This document shows, in pieces, positions 23,848 through 26,852 of a stretch of DNA of 26,852 bases (positions are counted from its first letter, which is position 1; every line of letters starts with the position of its first letter). Location of the stretch: IMG/VR virus record IMGVR_UViG_3300042569_002775, positions 1 to 26,852 of that record; one strand, written 5' to 3'. This stretch comes from a virus. The notes beneath the pieces were generated by a model, which made no database searches, was not told the DNA's origin, and saw only the letters and a list, made by a program, of their open reading frames with translations. The translations under genes were made by a program, and so were the position numbers.

Positions 23848-24019
23848 GTTGCAGGATAATCGCGAAGAAGAAGACGTTCAAGGGTAACCCCGCCTGCCTC
23901 AGGCGGGTCGCTACCAACTGAACTGCAGACGGGGTGTCCAACGGGCCGGGCAGTCCGAACCGAATCGCGGGACGGCACTCGGTAGGCTGCGGCTGTCTCT
24001 CCGGCAAGCTGGCAGCCAT
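23792..24019 (-). CDS. possible small membrane protein
   Basis: From ATG 24019 (or GTG 24025) the minus strand encodes 75 residues: a Pro/Arg-rich first half and 'LPLNVFFFAIILQLLLARFNVIAA', a likely transmembrane helix near the C-terminus. It begins 14 bp after the zinc-ribbon-like gene, in line with the same operon. The ribosome site is weak and no family is recognised; it overlaps another minus ORF frame. It may be genuine, but the support is moderate. Confidence 0.4.
   Translation of the reverse strand: MAASLPERQPQPTECRPAIRFGLPGPLDTPSAVQLVATRLRQAGLPLNVFFFAIILQLLLARFNVIAARARSTFS
23889..23907. repeat. 8-bp hairpin, 3-nt loop
   Basis: CCCGCCTG (23889-23896), loop CCT, CAGGCGGG (23900-23907). 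Perfect stem inside the possible membrane-protein frame. It lacks a T-run on both strands, so its role, if any, is unclear. Confidence 0.35.
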
Positions 24020-24032
24020 CGGCACAGCCCGT

Positions 24033-24362
24033 TTACCCGCGATATCGGTTGACGATCCGCTTCCATTCCCGCTCGTCAGGTTGGCGCAGTGTGATGGTGC
24101 CTGGTGGATAGGGTTGCATCAGATCAAGCCGGCGCGGCCTGACCTTCTGCCCAAGCGATTGCCGACAGACGCGGCACCACATCTTTGCTCGCACCGATCG
24201 GAAGTCATCTGCCCAACCCTTGGTATGAAAATGCCAGAACAATCCGTGCGGATCGAACGATGCAAAATGACCGCAGCCGCACATGACCTTGACGGCATAG
24301 TGCCAAGCCGCCGCCTCGAACAAGCAGGTGGCCTGCTTTAGTCCGTCACGATAGCGGGCCAT
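24033..24362 (-). CDS. zinc-ribbon-like small protein
   Basis: 109 residues on the minus strand, ATG 24362 directly adjoining the stop of the previous gene (TGAATG). Cys28, Cys30 and His32 in 'CGCGHFASFDPHGL', and Cys63/Cys66 in 'WCRVCRQ', could form a metal site; 'FWHFHTKGWADDFRSVRAK' is aromatic-rich. Similar short proteins with this C-x-C-G-H...C-x-x-C layout appear in sphingomonad phage and prophage regions, to my recollection; the function is unknown. No ribosome site is visible before the start, so translational coupling is likely. Confidence 0.65.
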   Translation of the reverse strand: MARYRDGLKQATCLFEAAAWHYAVKVMCGCGHFASFDPHGLFWHFHTKGWADDFRSVRAKMWCRVCRQSLGQKVRPRRLDLMQPYPPGTITLRQPDEREWKRIVNRYRG

Positions 24363-24533
24363 TCATTGCGCCGAACTGGTCACGATATGCTCCGCCCAGA
24401 TCATTGCACCGACCATGAAGGGGGTGTCGTCTCGCCGCCCTTCCCGAATGTCATTCCAGAATGGCGGCTGTCCAATATCGCGCTCTTGCAGCGCTTCAGC
24501 CACTGCTGCTCGCACGTCCTCAATCTTCACCAT
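24363..24533 (-). CDS. short conserved-looking protein, first gene of minus-strand cluster
   Basis: The start ATG 24533 is chosen since GGAGG lies 5 nt upstream; a TTG at 24545 is less likely because it overlaps that site. 56 residues: 'VKIEDVRAAVAEALQERDIGQPPFWNDIREGRRDDTPFMVGAMIWAEHI'. It is acidic and helical; no domain is recognised. It heads a probable operon with the zinc-ribbon-like gene. Confidence 0.6.
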   Translation of the reverse strand: MVKIEDVRAAVAEALQERDIGQPPFWNDIREGRRDDTPFMVGAMIWAEHIVTSSAQ

Positions 24534-24745
24534 GCCGTCCTCCAATCCGTGAACGTATGAAGAACAAAAATCGAGTCGGTCAAGCGCAGCGCTTTACCGC
24601 TGGCTGCTAAGCTATTGATCAAAAAGGCAGGGATTTTTGCGCGTTTTACACGCGAGCGCCCGGAATTGCTGAATTTTGTAGAGCTTGGAAGGCTTGTTAT
24701 GGCTCTCCCTTGACTATCAAATATCGTATGAGCTTATGATGCCCG
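24534..24745. other. divergent intergenic region between minus cluster and DUF3800 gene
   Basis: AT-rich for this genome. It holds a TTGACC (minus strand, 24578-24583), a possible -35 for the minus cluster, without a good -10 at 17 nt. Short stems are CAGCG/CGCTG (24587-24591, 24598-24602), CAAAAA/TTTTTG (24620-24625, 24634-24639) and CGCGT/ACGCG (24640-24644, 24650-24654). The forward promoter candidate is listed separately. Confidence 0.4.
24710..24740 (+). promoter_or_regulatory. candidate promoter for the DUF3800 gene, leaderless transcript
   Basis: TTGACT (24710-24715) and TATGAT (24735-24740) match sigma-70 type boxes at 5 of 6 positions each, with a long 19-nt spacer. The predicted start of transcription falls near 24746, the ATG itself. 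The gene has no ribosome site, so a leaderless mRNA would fit. Confidence 0.35.
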
Positions 24746-25567
24746 ATGCAAATATTCTTCATCGACGATGCCGGACAAAAGAATTGCCGTCGGGGCATCA
24801 ATGATCTGCTTACAGCCGGCGGACTAATGATCTCGGCTGACGTTTGTAGGGAGCTCGATAGATCCATCAGCGCTCTGTGCGTCGAACAATACGGCTTCCC
24901 GCCCGGCGAGCCTTTTAAATGGTCGCCTTCAAAAAGTCATTGGATGCGTGAGGGACTGGTTGACGCACGTCGATCGTCTTTTTTCAGGGACGTTTTGAAA
25001 CTCGCCAAGGACGCCGGCGCAAAAGGTATCGCAGCAATTTCGGAGCGAACAGCGAAGCCCGCCACAGGGGTAGATGAGATAGAACTAGACGTGCTTCAGC
25101 TTGCCTTGGAGCGGTTTAATACCGCTCTTAAGGTAGATGAGACCGGCCTCGTTATCGTCGCCCGTCCATCCGGTGGCAGGACCGATGAAGATAAATTTCT
25201 CGGCCGATGCAGCGAGATTGTTGAAACGGGAACGTTTTTCGCCAAGTTTGATCGACTTGCTACCACCATTTTGACGCTGCCTTTCGAGAGATCCAGGTTG
25301 CTACAGGTGGCCGATCTGGTCGCATCGATTTTAACGGCATATGTGGCAGGAAGCGGTTTCGCCGATGCTGTGGCGCCCGATGTAATTTCTTTGCTTCGAC
25401 ATGATGGGAAGCGGCTAGGCGGCGTCGGTGTTAAGCTGCATCCGGACTACAGGTTGCAGAACTTGTATCACTGGCTTTTTGATGATCAGCATTTTGTAAA
25501 AGGAAATACTGGCTTCCCTCTACCAAGGCCGGATCGACCATTCTTTGAGTCGGCTGATGTGTTTTGA
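24746..25567 (+). CDS. DUF3800 protein, putative metal-dependent nuclease (cargo)
   Basis: 273 residues from ATG 24746; the 'MQIFFIDDAG' start is the usual N-terminus of DUF3800 ('YIDESG'). Asp7/Asp8, Glu55 in 'GEPFKWSP' and Asp190 in 'LLQVADLVASIL' line up with the acidic positions of this RNase H-like fold family. 'VIVARPSGGRTDEDK' (136-150) holds further acidic residues. The family is widespread on mobile elements and proposed to be a nuclease; its biology is largely undescribed. GC and codon use are below the phage average. It stands alone with its own promoter candidate, separate from lysis genes, as typical of cargo near a prophage end. Defence or exclusion is plausible, not shown. Confidence 0.82.
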   Translation: MQIFFIDDAGQKNCRRGINDLLTAGGLMISADVCRELDRSISALCVEQYGFPPGEPFKWSPSKSHWMREGLVDARRSSFFRDVLKLAKDAGAKGIAAISERTAKPATGVDEIELDVLQLALERFNTALKVDETGLVIVARPSGGRTDEDKFLGRCSEIVETGTFFAKFDRLATTILTLPFERSRLLQVADLVASILTAYVAGSGFADAVAPDVISLLRHDGKRLGGVGVKLHPDYRLQNLYHWLFDDQHFVKGNTGFPLPRPDRPFFESADVF

Positions 25568-25906
25568 AGCGACCCAGGCTCAGGGATCTATTGAGATGTT
25601 GCCCCGGCAGTCATTGAAATCAGATGCTTTCATTCCGCTAGTCGAGAGCCTAGCGGCGTGATTTGACTGTCATGTATGTTAGCGACTGATCCCCGCTATC
25701 CGCTCAGCCCCTGCAGAGGTTCTGCAGTTCCCCCACCGCTCTGAAAGCCGCAGAAATCTGCGAGCAGCTGTGGTGCGCATTTGGGGGAGGGATCGTTGAA
25801 TTATCAGGCGAAAATGCTTCCACGGCTAAAAAATCGATCACGCCCGACTTAGATTGTTGCAATCAATTTTCTTGCTCAACGGAATATAAATGCTCAAATT
25901 ATAACA
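25568..25906. other. 339-nt gene-free, hairpin-rich gap
   Basis: No credible ORF. Stems seen: CCGCTAG/CTAGCGG (25635-25641, 25650-25656; loop 8), CTGCAGA/TCTGCAG (25711-25717, 25721-25727; loop 3), CGCAGA/TCTGCG (25749-25754, 25757-25762) inside an outer CCCCCA/TGGGGG pair (25730-25735, 25782-25787). The first could end DUF3800 transcription, though the U-tract is missing. The 25711-25787 block resembles a structured RNA or protein-binding region. TATAAA at 25885-25890 is a possible -10 for the following gene; no fitting -35 is seen. Confidence 0.5.
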
Positions 25907-26458
25907 ATGACTGATCCATCAAATCCCTCGCCCTACTCCAGTCACGTGGCGCTAATCGCATCTCTAAATTCGCAACATGCAAAGGCGTGGGAAATGGCTT
26001 TGTACGAGCGAGAGCAAGCGGATAAGTTCACCTCACAGATTCGATTTGGCCTGGTAGCAGGTAACGCTGCATCCCTATTAACCATTTTAAATATCGGAAA
26101 ATCGATTTCGTGGCTAAGTTATAGCCTCCTCGTTTTGTCTTGCATTGTTTTCTTGTTGGGAACGGTTGCGGCGGGCTGTGCACTGATATTCCAGCAAAGC
26201 GCGCTCGTTGAGAAGGCGAGCTTACTGAACAGCCGCGCTCAATATTTAGAAATGGCAGCCAGCCTCTCGCAGTTTTCTCCGCAGAGTGTGGAATTTGATG
26301 CTGCGCAGACACATCTGACCAAGGCTAACGATAATCTGAAAGCCGCGCTCACGCTCCGAACTGGTCCAATTTGGATGCAAAATTGCGCCATTGGTTGCTG
26401 GCTGTCGGGGGCAGCTATTATTGCGTTACCCGCCGTCGCTCAGTTGATTTGCAGATGA
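25907..26458 (+). CDS. small multi-pass membrane protein (cargo, unknown function)
   Basis: 183 residues. Three hydrophobic segments: about 46-63 ('RFGLVAGNAASLLTILNI'), 67-95 ('ISWLSYSLLVLSCIVFLLGTVAAGCALIF') and 160-181 ('CAIGCWLSGAAIIALPAVAQLI'). A helical loop of ~65 residues lies between segments 2 and 3 ('VEKASLLNSRAQYLEMAASL'). The N-terminal ~45 residues are soluble ('LNSQHAKAWEMALYEREQADKF'). The layout recalls small bacterial proteins with a 'NAAxxxALL' first membrane span found in accessory and defence loci; no named family is assigned. GC is low compared with the phage. There is no ribosome site before ATG 25907. It could be an effector partner of the DUF3800 protein or a superinfection-exclusion protein. 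Confidence 0.7.
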   Translation: MTDPSNPSPYSSHVALIASLNSQHAKAWEMALYEREQADKFTSQIRFGLVAGNAASLLTILNIGKSISWLSYSLLVLSCIVFLLGTVAAGCALIFQQSALVEKASLLNSRAQYLEMAASLSQFSPQSVEFDAAQTHLTKANDNLKAALTLRTGPIWMQNCAIGCWLSGAAIIALPAVAQLICR

Positions 26459-26478
26459 TTCGAATCCTCCTCCGGAGG
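26457..26478. repeat. two adjacent perfect 10-bp palindromes
   Basis: GATTCGAATC (26457-26466) and CCTCCGGAGG (26469-26478), separated by CT, right after the membrane-protein stop. The TTCGAATCC string also recalls a tRNA T-loop, but no matching stem precedes it. The element lies close to the presumed prophage end and may be an integrase- or regulator-binding site, or a hairpin. Confidence 0.45.
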
Positions 26479-26564
26479 TTCATACCGACAGGCTGAGCGA
26501 CTCTTCCCGTCGATGACCGCCATGTCGACATCGCATAGGTCGCAACAGTGACGCTAACAGCCAA

Positions 26565-26852
26565 TTAGTTGAAGCCCATGGGAAGTCCCTGACAGTGAGG
26601 GAATTTCTTGGTGCATCCATTCCCTCTGCTGGCGTCGCCTGCGCCTTTGAAAGAAATATATTGGCCGCTCTCGCCCCTCATGCTGGCGCGGGGCCATTCG
26701 ATCCGGGGTCATTGACCGAAGATTATGAAGCGGGGTTGCGGATCGCCGACATGGGCGGCCGGGGCATCTTCCTGCGCATCCGTGATGCACAGGGCCGTCT
26801 TGTCGCGACCCGCGAATATTTTCCCGACAGCGCCCCGGCCGCCATCCGCCAG
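26565..26852 (+). pseudogene. NfrB-like family 2 glycosyltransferase, 5'-truncated (also cut by window end)
   Basis: The frame is open from 26517 to the end, but has no ATG; GTG 26595 is the only possible start. From Glu at 26571 it reads 'EAHGKSLTVREFLGASIPSAGVACAFERNI...FDPGSLTEDYEAGLRIADMGGRGIFLRI...REYFP...IRQ', matching the middle of the glycosyltransferases related to NfrB (phage N4 adsorption protein): 'PSAGVGxAF' and 'SLTEDYExGLR' are the nucleotide-sugar-binding and catalytic-region motifs. The N-terminal membrane segments and the first GT-A motifs, which should lie upstream, are missing; instead there is unrelated sequence. So the gene was probably cut by the prophage insertion. The family match is from memory; a search is needed to confirm. 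Confidence 0.7.

Noticed and set aside
23679-23978. Minus-strand frame of 99 aa
   Set aside because: Pro/Arg/Ser-rich, no start signals, and overlaps the better 23792-24019 frame.
23934-24341. Plus-strand frame of 135 aa opposite the zinc-ribbon-like gene
   Set aside because: The minus frame has the Cys/His pattern, a coupled start and a plausible operon; the plus frame has none.
26457-26485. tRNA gene or 3' tRNA fragment suggested by TTCGAATCC
   Set aside because: No 5' T-stem strand, anticodon arm or CCA-compatible acceptor is present; both halves are better described as palindromes.
1-26852. CRISPR array, rRNA, IS element or integrase
   Set aside because: No regular short repeats with spacers, no rRNA-like sequence, no transposase or recombinase motif seen on either strand.

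Overview
The window is most of the late half of a tailed-phage genome, almost certainly an integrated prophage, in a GC-rich alphaproteobacterium. A sphingomonad (Sphingobium/Sphingomonas type) is the best guess. It rests on the GC-rich codon use, small proteins that look like sphingomonad phage proteins, and a host-type glycosyltransferase fragment at the right end. The genus is inferred, not proven.

Layout. Positions 1-9140 are a compact HK97-type packaging, head and tail-connector operon, all on the + strand with ATGA/TGATG overlaps: end of a small-terminase-like gene, large terminase, portal, S49 prohead protease, major capsid protein, a 53-residue small protein, gp6-like connector, head-tail joining protein, gp10-like protein, DUF3168 tail terminator, a 62-residue small protein, tail tube protein, and two tail-assembly chaperone frames. 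These two frames are linked by a textbook -1 slippery heptamer (GGGAAAC at 8676-8682).

Positions 9141-11519 are a cargo block lodged between the chaperone and the tape measure, where tail operons normally carry nothing. It holds a HIRAN-domain protein of distinctly lower GC, a convergent ribbon-helix-helix repressor-like gene, a protein with a twin-arginine-like N-terminus, and a pRha protein whose C-terminus looks like a D5/P4-primase winged helix. An intrinsic-terminator-like hairpin closes the block.

Positions 11520-21858 encode the tape measure, a giant tail-tip/fibre protein (duplicated N-terminal domain around a carbohydrate-binding-like module, then a coiled-coil region with an exact 471-nt period), and a tail fibre with a Peptidase_S74 self-cleaving chaperone. 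Positions 21862-23427 are the lysis region (membrane/coiled-coil protein, GH108 endolysin, holin, small protein). Positions 23411-24533 carry a minus-strand cluster of small genes (DUF551-like, possible membrane peptide, zinc-ribbon-like, short conserved protein).

Positions 24534-26458 are low-GC cargo: a DUF3800 putative nuclease and a multi-pass membrane protein, separated by a structured 339-nt gap. This pair is the best candidate for an uncharacterised defence or superinfection-exclusion module. From about 26571 to the end the sequence matches the middle of an NfrB-like family 2 glycosyltransferase without its 5' part, which suggests that the prophage end lies between about 26459 and 26570 and that integration interrupted a surface-glycan or phage-receptor-type gene. 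Integrase, repressor and replication genes are not in the window and presumably lie to the left.
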